Assembly (NCBI GenBank): GCA_014192625.1
Contig: BJHM01000015.1
Span: 1 to 64,000 of the forward strand
Origin: Planctomycetota bacterium
Lineage (GTDB): Bacteria > Planctomycetota > UBA1135 > UBA2386
Length of the DNA stretch: 64,000 nt
Reading direction: 5' to 3'
Part shown: in pieces, positions 44,232 through 52,343 of the stretch
Position numbering within the stretch: position 1 is the first letter of the stretch
How the letters are laid out: each line of letters begins with the position of its first letter
Made by a program: the position numbers and the translations under genes
The notes under the pieces: model-generated
What the model saw: the letters and a program-made list of their open reading frames with translations, nothing else
Database searches by the model: none
What the model was told of the DNA's origin: nothing

Positions 44232-45326
44232 ATGGCTCCTCGTCTCTTCCTCGGCCTAGCCGTTATTGGCCTCAGCTGCATCGTTCTCGCACAGGTGCCA
44301 GCCACAAACCCGCCAGCAATCCCGACGGCACCTACCAAACAGGATCCTGATCGCGCGCAGAAAACGACTGCCGAACAGATCACGGACCTAACGCGCGACA
44401 AGGAGCGGTTGGAGAAGGAGATCGCGTTCGTGCGTGACCGCGCAGTCAAGAGCAGCTCCCTGCTGCGCGAAAAATTTGCCACGCGCACGATCACCGCACG
44501 CGGCATCGACGCTGGCAGCAGCGCCATCTCCATGCCGGTGTCGGCAAGCCAACCAACCATCAAGCGCGCTCGACTGATGAGCGACGAAGAGGTGAAGGCC
44601 AACGCCAACGCGCTGTTCATCGTCGACGGCCGCGCCGTGTCGCAGGCACAGATCGATGCGCTCATCACTTACCTGCAGTCCTTCCCGAGTTCGGGTGACA
44701 CCGAGACTCGCAACCAACGCGCCTCGATGGAATTGATCCGCATTGAGAGCATGCTGGCAGCGGTGCCTGATCACGCAGAAGAGGCGCACCGCCAAATCGA
44801 AGCCGCCCTGAAGAAACTGAATGAGGGCATGGCGTTTGGCGATGCCGCCAAAACCTTCAGCAGTGGCCCTGGCCTGATGGAAGATGGCAAGGTCACAGTC
44901 GCGCGCTTCAGCCCGTTTGGGATCGCCGTGGAAGCTGCGGTGTTCGGCGGCAAGAAAGGAGCGATTGTTGGCCCGATCCGTTCGGTCAACGGCTTCGTGA
45001 TCATCCAGATCAACAATCTAGTGAAGGGCGAGACCCCCGACGCGGATCAGGCCGAAGTGAGCATCATCCAGATCCCCTTCCATCCGGAACCAAACGAGAT
45101 GCAGCAAATCAGCGACCGGGCAAGCATCGGCAAGGTCGATGTGATCGCCCGCGATAAGGCCGCGCTCGAACTGCTGCCGGCGTTCCTGCGCCCAGCGCCA
45201 ACCGTAATGCCACTGCCGGGCAAAAAAGTGATCCCCGTGGCATCGCCGGATGATGCACCGGTCAAGGCAAAGGACGAAGCGGGCGGCAAGCCGCTGGCAC
45301 CAGTCAAAGTCGGCGGCGGCAACTGA
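44232..45326 (+). CDS. Parvulin-type peptidyl-prolyl isomerase, exported
   Basis: 364 residues with a signal peptide (LFLGLAVIGLSCIVLAQ). A coiled-coil segment (TDLTRDKERLEKEIAFVRDR) is followed by a SurA/PrsA-like N domain (ALFIVDGRAVSQAQIDALIT) and a rotamase core: GMAFGDAAKTFSSGPGLMED, FGIAVEAAVFGGKKGAIVGP, then VNGFVIIQINNLVKG. It should assist folding of exported proteins in the periplasm. The C-terminus is Pro/Ala/Lys-rich and probably disordered. The parvulin active-site residues are poorly conserved, so it may be chaperone only. Confidence 0.72.
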   Translation: MAPRLFLGLAVIGLSCIVLAQVPATNPPAIPTAPTKQDPDRAQKTTAEQITDLTRDKERLEKEIAFVRDRAVKSSSLLREKFATRTITARGIDAGSSAISMPVSASQPTIKRARLMSDEEVKANANALFIVDGRAVSQAQIDALITYLQSFPSSGDTETRNQRASMELIRIESMLAAVPDHAEEAHRQIEAALKKLNEGMAFGDAAKTFSSGPGLMEDGKVTVARFSPFGIAVEAAVFGGKKGAIVGPIRSVNGFVIIQINNLVKGETPDADQAEVSIIQIPFHPEPNEMQQISDRASIGKVDVIARDKAALELLPAFLRPAPTVMPLPGKKVIPVASPDDAPVKAKDEAGGKPLAPVKVGGGN

Positions 45327-45330
45327 GCCG

Positions 45331-45386
45331 CGGCGGTAGTTGTGTGGCGGTAGTTGTGCGGCGGTAGTTGTGCGGCGGTAATTCAC
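45331..45386. repeat. 14-bp tandem repeat, four units
   Basis: CGGCGGTAGTTGTG is repeated at 45331, 45345, 45359 and 45373; unit 2 has one change and unit 4 diverges at its end. It lies between the parvulin stop and the RdgC-like gene and overlaps the upstream open part of the latter frame. Confidence 0.85.
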
Positions 45387-45457
45387 CGGTAGCTCAGAAC
45401 CGGCATCCTGTAACCCGGACGCCAATCGCGTCCCTTTTGACCGTAAGGATCAGGCCC

Positions 45458-46123
45458 TTGGCAGCCCTTCGCCGCAGTGGCGGTGTAGTCGTTTTCTTCT
45501 GGCAGGGCAAACTGCCGGACCCCCGCGATGCCGCGTTTGCCGAGGCCATGGCCCAGCGGCGCTTTCGCACGATCGAAAATGCTGCCAGCGAGGAAGTCTC
45601 GATTGGCTGGGTCACCGCCAATGATCCAACCGGCGACAGCTTTGCGCCGGAGGACTTTGAAGCCGGTAGCGGCCACTGGCTACGCGTGCGCATCGACAAG
45701 AAGACGCTACCGCGCAAGTGGCTCGCGATTCACCGCGATGTCGCGGAGAAAGCCAAGGGCAAAAAACTGTCCGCGCGCGAACGTCGCGAGCTGAAGGACG
45801 AAATGTCGGAGCGGCTGCTGCCCCGCGTGTTGCCCACCGTCAATCTCGTGGACGCAATCCTGTTTCACGAACGCAAGACGCTGCTTTTGTTTGCCACTGG
45901 CAAGTCGGTGCGCGAGCAGTTTGACAAGCTGTTCTTCGAGACCTTTGCCATCCCGCTCGAGCGCAGCGACCCGCTGTCCCTAGCCCAAAAGACCGCCCTC
46001 GATCGCGAGCAAAAGGCTGCGCTCGATCGCCTAGAACCAGTGCGCTGGCCAAAGCAGGAGCGCAGCGAACGGATACCAGCAAGACGGACCAGGACCGATG
46101 CGAGCGCAGAGGTAGACGCGTGA
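45458..46123 (+). CDS. rdgC: RdgC-like recombination-associated protein
   Basis: 221 residues from a TTG at 45458, chosen for the AAGGA eight bases upstream and because the frame before it runs through the tandem repeat. RdgC is a ring-shaped DNA-binding protein that limits RecA action. The matching core is IGWVTANDPTGDSFAPEDFE, then LRVRIDKKTLPRKWL, ELKDEMSERLLPR and FFETFAIPLERSDPLS, an order found in divergent RdgC homologues. The N-terminal part is short. It is coupled by a GTGA overlap to the unknown gene at 46120. Confidence 0.65.
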   Translation: MAALRRSGGVVVFFWQGKLPDPRDAAFAEAMAQRRFRTIENAASEEVSIGWVTANDPTGDSFAPEDFEAGSGHWLRVRIDKKTLPRKWLAIHRDVAEKAKGKKLSARERRELKDEMSERLLPRVLPTVNLVDAILFHERKTLLLFATGKSVREQFDKLFFETFAIPLERSDPLSLAQKTALDREQKAALDRLEPVRWPKQERSERIPARRTRTDASAEVDA

Positions 46124-46638
46124 CAAAACCCCCTTCCGGCAGCGAGACACATGGCTTCCTCGGCGAAGAGTTCATCACCTGGTTGTGGTTCCGTTGGGAA
46201 ACGAGCGGTGGCGAGTTCATCCTGCCCGGCGGCCGCGTCATCGGCATAGCGATCGACGACTTCCTGACCTTCGCGGCCCCCAGCGATGACGAGACCGAAC
46301 ATACGCTGCGCCATGGCCTGCCGACGCGCACCGAAGAAGCCCGCACGGCCTTGCGCCAGGGTCGTCGCGTGCACAGCGCCCGGCTGATCGTTGCCGAGGC
46401 CAATCGCCAATGGGTGGCAACTCTTGACGGTGCCACGATGCAGTTGACTGGCGTGAAGTTGCCTGAGGACGCCGAAGAAGTGGAGTCGGATAGCGATCGC
46501 ACCGCAGACCGTGTCGCCAACTGGCTTGCGCTACACGAGATCATGAAGGCGCTCTACAGCATCTTCCTGCGCGATCGTCTCGCACCGAACTACCGCGCAA
46601 CCGGGGCCGAGCAGCAGGCCCAGTGGATGATGCAGTAG
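46120..46638 (+). CDS. Unknown protein coupled to RdgC
   Basis: 172 residues starting at a GTG inside the RdgC-like stop (GTGA). The N-terminus GFLGEEFITWLWFRWETSGG is a striking aromatic-acidic motif, followed by FILPGGRVIGIAIDDFLTFA and a charged middle. No signal peptide or membrane helix. I do not recognise a named family. The strict coupling suggests it works in the same complex as the RdgC-like protein. Confidence 0.65.
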   Translation: MTKPPSGSETHGFLGEEFITWLWFRWETSGGEFILPGGRVIGIAIDDFLTFAAPSDDETEHTLRHGLPTRTEEARTALRQGRRVHSARLIVAEANRQWVATLDGATMQLTGVKLPEDAEEVESDSDRTADRVANWLALHEIMKALYSIFLRDRLAPNYRATGAEQQAQWMMQ

Positions 46639-46970
46639 CGCGAGCGGGCGGTTGACTGGGAGCTACAAAACGCCGCCGGCCATTTTCACCACCGCCACAG
46701 CGGCCCCATACGTTTTAGTTGTGGGGCAAAAATCGAACAACCGACCACGCCAGTGCTGATAGGTGCTGCGCGGCGCTGCCCGAAAGCCCGATTCAAGAAG
46801 CCCACCAGAAGCGGCCCCTTTCCGTGAGCTGCCATCATGGGCGTAAGATGTGGGAAATAGGACCCACGAGAGCACCCTCCTTCTTCCCCATTGCCCAGCC
46901 CGCCAAGGCTCAGCACACAAACACACGTTGACTGGAACGTCTGGGGGCGGCTGGGCGTGACAAAAAGTGC
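46639..46970. other. 332-base gap between convergent genes
   Basis: GC-rich, no gene supported on either strand. The GGCGGCTGGGCGTG motif at about 46946 recurs inside the neighbouring gene near 47050. No clear terminator hairpin with a T-run was found. Confidence 0.4.
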
Positions 46971-47627
46971 TCAGAAATCGTTCGGTGCAGTAGCGCACAG
47001 CTCCACCTGGGCAAACGCAGCCCGCAGAATCTCTGCCAGCCAAAAAGCGGCGGCGGCTGGGCGTGCGGGTTCAGGCGCAGCAACTCCCCATACCACCGCA
47101 AGCACCCGCCGCGTCGCCGCCGTGGTCTTGGTTCTTTGCGCATCCTTCACCGCGTTCGCACACGGGCCGAGGGTGTCGAACAGGCACGGCAAACCGCCGA
47201 CGTCGATCTCCTGCCCGGACGCGTTGAAGACAAACTTGGTCCCTTCCGCAGGGACCGCAATCGTCACATCCCCCATGAGCAGGTCGCGATCGACCACGCT
47301 GATCGGCAAGCCTGAGTGCAAAGAGACGGCATTGCCAGCGTCCACCACCGCGTTGATTGCCGAAAGGCGCCCTTCGGCAACAGCAGCGATGAGGTATTCG
47401 GACGATGGCTTGCCACGGCCCGTCGGCCGATAGCCACGCTGCCGCAAGACATCGCGCACGGCAGTGCACAACACAGCACTGCTCGACATCGGCGCAGTCG
47501 CATTCGGCAGCAACAAATCGCGCACCACCTGCGGCGTCGGGATCGCCGCGAGTGCCACCGGCAAATCGATGGCAAGGACCACCGGCACAAACCGCGGCAA
47601 CGGCGCAAAGAGCACCACGAGACTCAT
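46971..47627 (-). CDS. B3/B4 tRNA-binding-domain protein
   Basis: 218 residues. The central part KPSSEYLIAAVAEGRLSAIN, followed by AVVDAGNAVSLHSGLPISVV and a Gly-rich DVGGLPCLFD, is the B3/B4 domain. That domain is known from the phenylalanyl-tRNA synthetase beta subunit and from free-standing proteins that may edit or deacylate mischarged tRNA. The ATG overlaps the stop of the lipoprotein gene by 4 bases, making it the last gene of the carboxylase operon, an unexpected place for a tRNA-related protein. Confidence 0.75.
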   Translation of the reverse strand: MSLVVLFAPLPRFVPVVLAIDLPVALAAIPTPQVVRDLLLPNATAPMSSSAVLCTAVRDVLRQRGYRPTGRGKPSSEYLIAAVAEGRLSAINAVVDAGNAVSLHSGLPISVVDRDLLMGDVTIAVPAEGTKFVFNASGQEIDVGGLPCLFDTLGPCANAVKDAQRTKTTAATRRVLAVVWGVAAPEPARPAAAAFWLAEILRAAFAQVELCATAPNDF

Positions 47628-48268
47628 GCGCTGCCTTGCGGCAAACGCTGCATTGCCTTGCGGTGCAGCGCCTGAATCAACTCAGCCGCAGTGCGAAACG
47701 TCTGCGGTAAGGTCGTGCCAAATGGCTTCACCTCGGGATCAAACTCACGCGACTGCGCAGGATCGCCGAGCGGCGGCGCTGGCCGGCTAAAGGAGCCCGC
47801 ATCATCAAACTGCCACATCACGTTGCCGTTGTTGGTCGAGCGCAAGGTCCACGACAGCTGCCAATCGGCCGACAGCAGCTCGGCCTCGGCGACCGCCCGC
47901 CACTGCTTCACTGTGATCACGAGAACAGCATCCACGTTGGCATGCATCTTTAGTCGCGCCAGCGAAGCCGGGTCGCTGGCCTCACTATCGACGTTGCTAT
48001 CGCGCAGCAGATCGCGACTGATGTCGAGCGGCAGCACCCGATAGCCACGCCCGCGCAACGCGCGATCCGCGCCAACTATGAGCGGCTGCAAATCCAACCT
48101 TGCCGCGTCGGTCGCGTTGCGCGGCGGCATCACTAGCACGACATCCGGCACCGAGCCAGCTAGCGGCATTGTTTTTACTAGGTCGAGCGTGCAGGCAACT
48201 GCAAACAGTGACAGTAATGCGCCGGCAAAACTTCGCCGGCATTGGCTCTGCGCACAGCGCCCCATCAC
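47624..48268 (-). CDS. GNA1162/DUF799-like lipoprotein
   Basis: 214 residues. A signal with lipobox-like ALLSLFAVAC and a mature start TLDLVK. VVLVMPPRNATDAARLDLQP, then RGYRVLPLDISRDLLRDSN and DAVLVITVKQW, follow the pattern of GNA1162-type lipoproteins, which have a nucleotide-binding-like TolB-N fold and sit in the outer envelope. Four-base overlaps join it to the biotin carrier gene upstream and the B3/4 gene downstream. Why it is coupled to a metabolic enzyme is not clear. Confidence 0.7.
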   Translation of the reverse strand: MMGRCAQSQCRRSFAGALLSLFAVACTLDLVKTMPLAGSVPDVVLVMPPRNATDAARLDLQPLIVGADRALRGRGYRVLPLDISRDLLRDSNVDSEASDPASLARLKMHANVDAVLVITVKQWRAVAEAELLSADWQLSWTLRSTNNGNVMWQFDDAGSFSRPAPPLGDPAQSREFDPEVKPFGTTLPQTFRTAAELIQALHRKAMQRLPQGSA

Positions 48269-48765
48269 TCAAGTTCCAGCAATACGGCGCCCGCAGCAAC
48301 GGCCTCGCCGGCCTTGCACAGCACGCGCGCCACCTTGCCACTGGCCTCGGCTGGGAGCGGGTTCTGCATCTTCATCGCCTCAAGCACAACCAGCGTTTGC
48401 CCTTCTTCAAACAGGTCGCCGCATTTGACCTTCACGTCGACGACGATGCCGGGCATCGACGCGCGCAGTTCGCGTTTGCCAACAACCTTGGCCCCCGCCA
48501 CTGCCTGCGCTGCACGTTCGCGTTCGTTCTCACAGTGAACGACAAAGCGCTCACCGACGATCTGGAGCGTCACATGCTCCCGCTGCACATCTGCCGCAAC
48601 ATCGTAGCTGCGGCCATCGACGAGCAAGGAAAACGCCGAGCCGTCGCCGACCAGCGAGAGGTTGAGTTCGTAGGTGCGATCACCGCTGCGCGCCAGCAGC
48701 TTGCCCGCACGCCGCTCAAACTCAAACACGCGCTCCTCACCATCCAGCTTGGTGAAATATTTCAT
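48265..48765 (-). CDS. Biotin carboxyl carrier protein
   Basis: 166 residues. The C-terminal biotinyl domain ends with VVLEAMKMQNPLPAEASGKV, with the Lys of EAMKM being the biotinylated residue; GIVVDVKVKCGDLFEEGQTL is the preceding half of the fold. The N-terminal half matches the BT-like linker of acyl-CoA carboxylases. It carries CO2 from the biotin carboxylase upstream to a carboxyltransferase, for which the gene at 54140 is the candidate. Overlaps of 4 bases on both sides. Confidence 0.92.
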   Translation of the reverse strand: MKYFTKLDGEERVFEFERRAGKLLARSGDRTYELNLSLVGDGSAFSLLVDGRSYDVAADVQREHVTLQIVGERFVVHCENERERAAQAVAGAKVVGKRELRASMPGIVVDVKVKCGDLFEEGQTLVVLEAMKMQNPLPAEASGKVARVLCKAGEAVAAGAVLLELE

Positions 48766-50261
48766 CTGCCACCTTTGCCCAGTCGCTCACTTCTACCGAT
48801 CAGCCCCCAGCGCGGGGTCACCAGGCTGCCCGCGGGATGCGCCGCTGCTGCGACCGCGCCCGCCTGTTCTGCACCAAGAAAGCGCGCCGCAGCAGCGGCG
48901 AGCATCGCCAGCTCGCGCCGCGACTGCGTTGGCTTTTTCTGAATGCGCTCGAGGATGCTGGTGTCGTAGTCGCCCGAACGAAACTCCTCGCTCTGCAGCG
49001 TGCGCAACGCAACCGGCACCGAAGTAGCAACGCCAATGATGCGCAATTCGCGCAGCGCCCGCTCGCAACGCGCGATCGCATGTGCGCGATCCTCGCCGTG
49101 CACAATCAGCTTGCCGAGCATCGAGTCGTAATACGGCGTGACCTCGAGACCGCGATACAACGCCGAGTCCATGCGCACGCCAGGACCACCCGGCACATTG
49201 AGCCGCGTAATGCGCCCGAGACTCGGGAAAAACGTTTCCGGGTCCTCCGCGTTGATGCGCACTTCAATCGAGTGACCTCGCGGCTCGGACACCGGCAAAA
49301 GTTTTTCACCAGCGCCGATGCGGATCTGCTCCTTCACGAGGTCGACGCCAAAACGCATCTCGGTCACCGGATGCTCGACCTGCAACCGCGTGTTCATCTC
49401 CAGAAAATAAAAGCGGCCCTCGGACCACAGGAACTCGACCGTGCCGGCACCCACGTAGCCAACCTTGCGCGCGAGGTCGCACGCGGCCTTGCCCATCTGC
49501 GCGCGCAGCTCCTGCGTGAGCACAGAACACGGCGACTCCTCGACAAGTTTTTGATGGCGACGCTGCACGGAGCACTCACGCTCGCCGTAGTAGACGACAT
49601 TGCCGTGCTTGTCGGCCATCACCTGGATCTCGACGTGGCGCGGCCGCGTAACGAACTTTTCCAGGTAGATGCGGTCGTCACCAAACGCGCTCTTCGCCTC
49701 GGCGCTGGCAAGCTGGAAGGCTTCACGCAGCCCCTTCTCCTCGCTCACGATCCGGATGCCCTTGCCGCCACCGCCGGCAGCAGCCTTCAGCATCACTGGG
49801 TAGCCAATCGCCTTGGCCGCTTCCGCGAGGCGCGCTTCGCCGATCTCTTCCTGCAGACCAGGAACTAGCGGCACGCCAGCCTGATACGCGATCTTGCGCG
49901 CCTCCACCTTGTCTCCCATCGACAAGATCGCCGCTGGCGGCGGGCCGAGAAACTCGATGCGCGCATCGAGGCAGGCCTGCGCCAAGTCCTCGTTTTCGCT
50001 CAAGAAACCATAGCCAGGATGGATCGCATCGGCTCCCAGCCGCTGCGCCGCGTCGAGCACCTTACCGATGTCGAGATAACTCTCGCTCGGCTTGCTGCCG
50101 CCAAGGTGCACGGCGTGCGATGCCTTGCGGACATGCAGCGCGTTGCGGTCGGCGTCGGAGTAGACGGCGACCGTCTCGATGCCCATTTCCTGAGCAGTAC
50201 GGATCACGCGCAGCGCGATCTCGCCACGATTGGCGACCAGGATGCGGCGGAACAATGCCAT
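48762..50261 (-). CDS. Biotin carboxylase subunit of an acyl-CoA carboxylase
   Basis: 499 residues from the ATG at 50261 (MALFRRILVANRGEIALRVI). ATP-grasp enzyme that carboxylates biotin with bicarbonate. AAAGGGGKGIRIV is the glycine-rich ATP loop; ERECSVQRRHQKLVEESP and MNTRLQVEHPVTE are the family active-site segments. The C-terminal extension after about 450 is Ala-rich. The separate carrier gene follows at once. With PccB at 54140 and the epimerase, propionyl-CoA is the likely substrate, but other acyl-CoAs are possible. Confidence 0.93.
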   Translation of the reverse strand: MALFRRILVANRGEIALRVIRTAQEMGIETVAVYSDADRNALHVRKASHAVHLGGSKPSESYLDIGKVLDAAQRLGADAIHPGYGFLSENEDLAQACLDARIEFLGPPPAAILSMGDKVEARKIAYQAGVPLVPGLQEEIGEARLAEAAKAIGYPVMLKAAAGGGGKGIRIVSEEKGLREAFQLASAEAKSAFGDDRIYLEKFVTRPRHVEIQVMADKHGNVVYYGERECSVQRRHQKLVEESPCSVLTQELRAQMGKAACDLARKVGYVGAGTVEFLWSEGRFYFLEMNTRLQVEHPVTEMRFGVDLVKEQIRIGAGEKLLPVSEPRGHSIEVRINAEDPETFFPSLGRITRLNVPGGPGVRMDSALYRGLEVTPYYDSMLGKLIVHGEDRAHAIARCERALRELRIIGVATSVPVALRTLQSEEFRSGDYDTSILERIQKKPTQSRRELAMLAAAAARFLGAEQAGAVAAAAHPAGSLVTPRWGLIGRSERLGKGGR

Positions 50262-50352
50262 ATGGACGGCAGACGTTAGCGGACACAGCGCGGCCAAGCC
50301 ATTGCAGCGTGTTGGTGCGTGGAACGAACCTCCACCGTATCCTGCTCCCCCC

Positions 50353-50922
50353 ATGCGCCGACGCTGGATCGTCATGCTTGAACTGCTGTGCCTGTGCGCG
50401 ATCCTTGTTTGGGTTGGCCTTGCACTCAAAAAACAAAGCCAGGGCCCAGAGGGCGCGATTGATCTGAAGGTCCAACTGAAGGGTGCCGACGATCGCGCGT
50501 TCCTACTCCGGACAGCGGACGGCGCGCTGCGCTACGAGATCCGCCTTGCAGACGGCAGCGCGCAACAGCTCGCGCCCGATGAGTTCGCGCAGCGCCTCTA
50601 TCACGACCAGACCTCGCGCGGGATGATCGAGTCGCTGCTCAACATCACTTCACCGGCGGGCATCGTGTGGGTCACCCTCGGGTTCCTCGGCCAGCTCCTG
50701 TTTACCGGCCGCATGTTGGTGCAGTGGCTCATCAGCGAACAGAGCCGCCGTTCCGTGATTCCAACGGCCTTCTGGTGGATGAGTCTCGCCGGCGCATCGA
50801 TGCTGCTCGCCTACTTTCTGTGGCGGCGCGACCCGATCGGCGTACTCGGCCAAGCGACGGGCTGGTTTATCTACGTGCGCAACCTCTGGATGATCTACCG
50901 GATCGCGCCAGCGGCAAAGTGA
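50353..50922 (+). CDS. LAB_N-domain membrane protein
   Basis: 189 residues from the ATG at 50353. An N-terminal membrane helix (MLELLCLCAILVWVGLAL), a soluble middle, and a C-terminal lipid-A-biosynthesis N-terminal-type domain: GFLGQLLFTGRMLVQWLISE, then RRSVIPTAFWWMSLAGASML and LGQATGWFIYVRNLWMIYR. This domain is a small multi-helix unit found alone or in front of LpxB-like proteins; its function is probably in lipid or glycolipid handling. It is divergent from the carboxylase operon by 91 bases. Confidence 0.82.
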   Translation: MRRRWIVMLELLCLCAILVWVGLALKKQSQGPEGAIDLKVQLKGADDRAFLLRTADGALRYEIRLADGSAQQLAPDEFAQRLYHDQTSRGMIESLLNITSPAGIVWVTLGFLGQLLFTGRMLVQWLISEQSRRSVIPTAFWWMSLAGASMLLAYFLWRRDPIGVLGQATGWFIYVRNLWMIYRIAPAAK

Positions 50923-51033
50923 CGAATCGCAGCAAATACCGCCCGCCTCGTCGCCGCTAGTCGCATCGCCACTCAAATCGCCGTTCTCAGTTGCTCGCGC
51001 CATTGGTGCGAGCCCGATAATCTGCCGCACCAC

Positions 51034-52107
51034 ATGGCACCTCTCCGCGTTCTCGTCATCGGCTGCGGCAACATGGGCACGTCCCACGCCCGCGCCTACC
51101 ACCGCCTCAAGAATGATTTCACGATCGTCGGCCTCGTTAGCCGCGGGCCTGAGTCGCGCGACCGACTGGCGAAAGAGCTCGGTGACTTGCCGACGTTTGC
51201 CGACTATGAGCAAGCATTCGCGTTGACGAAGCCCGATGTGGTCTCGATCAATACGTATCCCGAAACGCATGCGGCAATCGCGCGCATTGCGCTTTTGGGT
51301 GGTGCACACCTGTTTGCCGAGAAGCCGCTCGCAGAGACCGTCGCGGAAGCGCAAGAGATCGTCGACCTTGCCAAGCAATACCACCGCAAGGTCGTGGTCG
51401 GCTACATCCTGCGCGTTCACCCAGCATGGCAAAAGTTTATTGCGGTGGCGCAGACGCTTGGCAAACCGCTCGTCATGCGAATGAACCTCAACCAGCAGAG
51501 CCGCGGCAAGGACTGGGCGACACACAAAGCACTGATGAACTCGATGTCGCCGATCGTCGACTGCGGCGTGCACTACGTCGACGTGATGTGCCAGATGACA
51601 CGCAGCAAACCGGTGCGCGTGAACGCGATCCAGGCGCGCCTGTCCGACGAACTACGGCCCGGCATGTACAACTACGGCCAGCTGCAAGTGACATTTGAGG
51701 ATGGCTCGGTCGGCTGGTACGAGGCGGGCTGGGGCCCGATGATGAGCGAAGTCGCCTACTTCGTAAAAGACGTGGTCGGCCCCATGGGCTGCGTGTCGAT
51801 CGTTGAGCAGCAGGGCGAGCGCAAGGCCGGCTCGGCAGATATCGACTCGCACACGAAGACCAACAGCCTGCGCGTGCATTGGCAGGAGCGCGACGCGAGC
51901 GACCAGTTCGTGCGACAAGACGAGTGGCTCGACAGCACCGACGAACCCGATCACGACGAGCTGTGCCTGCGCGAGCAGCAGTATCTGTTGCGCGCCATCC
52001 GCGAAAACCTCGACCTCACCCTGCACCTTGCCGACGCGGTAAACAGCCTTCGCATCGTGCTCGCCGCCGACCGCGCCGCGCGCGAAGGACGCACGATTAC
52101 CCTGTGA
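51034..52107 (+). CDS. Gfo/Idh/MocA-family oxidoreductase
   Basis: 357 residues. NAD(P)-dependent sugar or inositol dehydrogenase family: VLVIGCGNMGTSHARAYHRL dinucleotide fold, INTYPETH, and the diagnostic EKPLAETVAEAQE (Lys of EKP). The C-terminal domain is an open beta-sheet with DCGVHYVDVMCQM near the active site. Numerous in planctomycetes. The substrate cannot be told from sequence. Confidence 0.88.
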   Translation: MAPLRVLVIGCGNMGTSHARAYHRLKNDFTIVGLVSRGPESRDRLAKELGDLPTFADYEQAFALTKPDVVSINTYPETHAAIARIALLGGAHLFAEKPLAETVAEAQEIVDLAKQYHRKVVVGYILRVHPAWQKFIAVAQTLGKPLVMRMNLNQQSRGKDWATHKALMNSMSPIVDCGVHYVDVMCQMTRSKPVRVNAIQARLSDELRPGMYNYGQLQVTFEDGSVGWYEAGWGPMMSEVAYFVKDVVGPMGCVSIVEQQGERKAGSADIDSHTKTNSLRVHWQERDASDQFVRQDEWLDSTDEPDHDELCLREQQYLLRAIRENLDLTLHLADAVNSLRIVLAADRAAREGRTITL

Positions 52108-52343
52108 CCCAAACGGTTACCTGCGGGTAGCACCGGCCTGCGGCACGATGCGACCGAAGAAGCGCAACGCCTCAGCCACCAGCGCAGGCCGGTCACACCC
52201 CTAAGCGTAATACTGGCAGCGGTCACCGCTCACCGCGCAAATTATTACGCCGCGGAATCTTTCGCCGCTTGGTCCCCAAGGGCTTTGCAATGACAATCAC
52301 TGTTAAGCTGACTGTTCCAATCTTCGGCCACAAATCACCAACC

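Noticed and set aside
48837-49868. 343-codon plus-strand frame opposite the biotin carboxylase
   Set aside because: Mirror frame of a conserved gene, without motifs.
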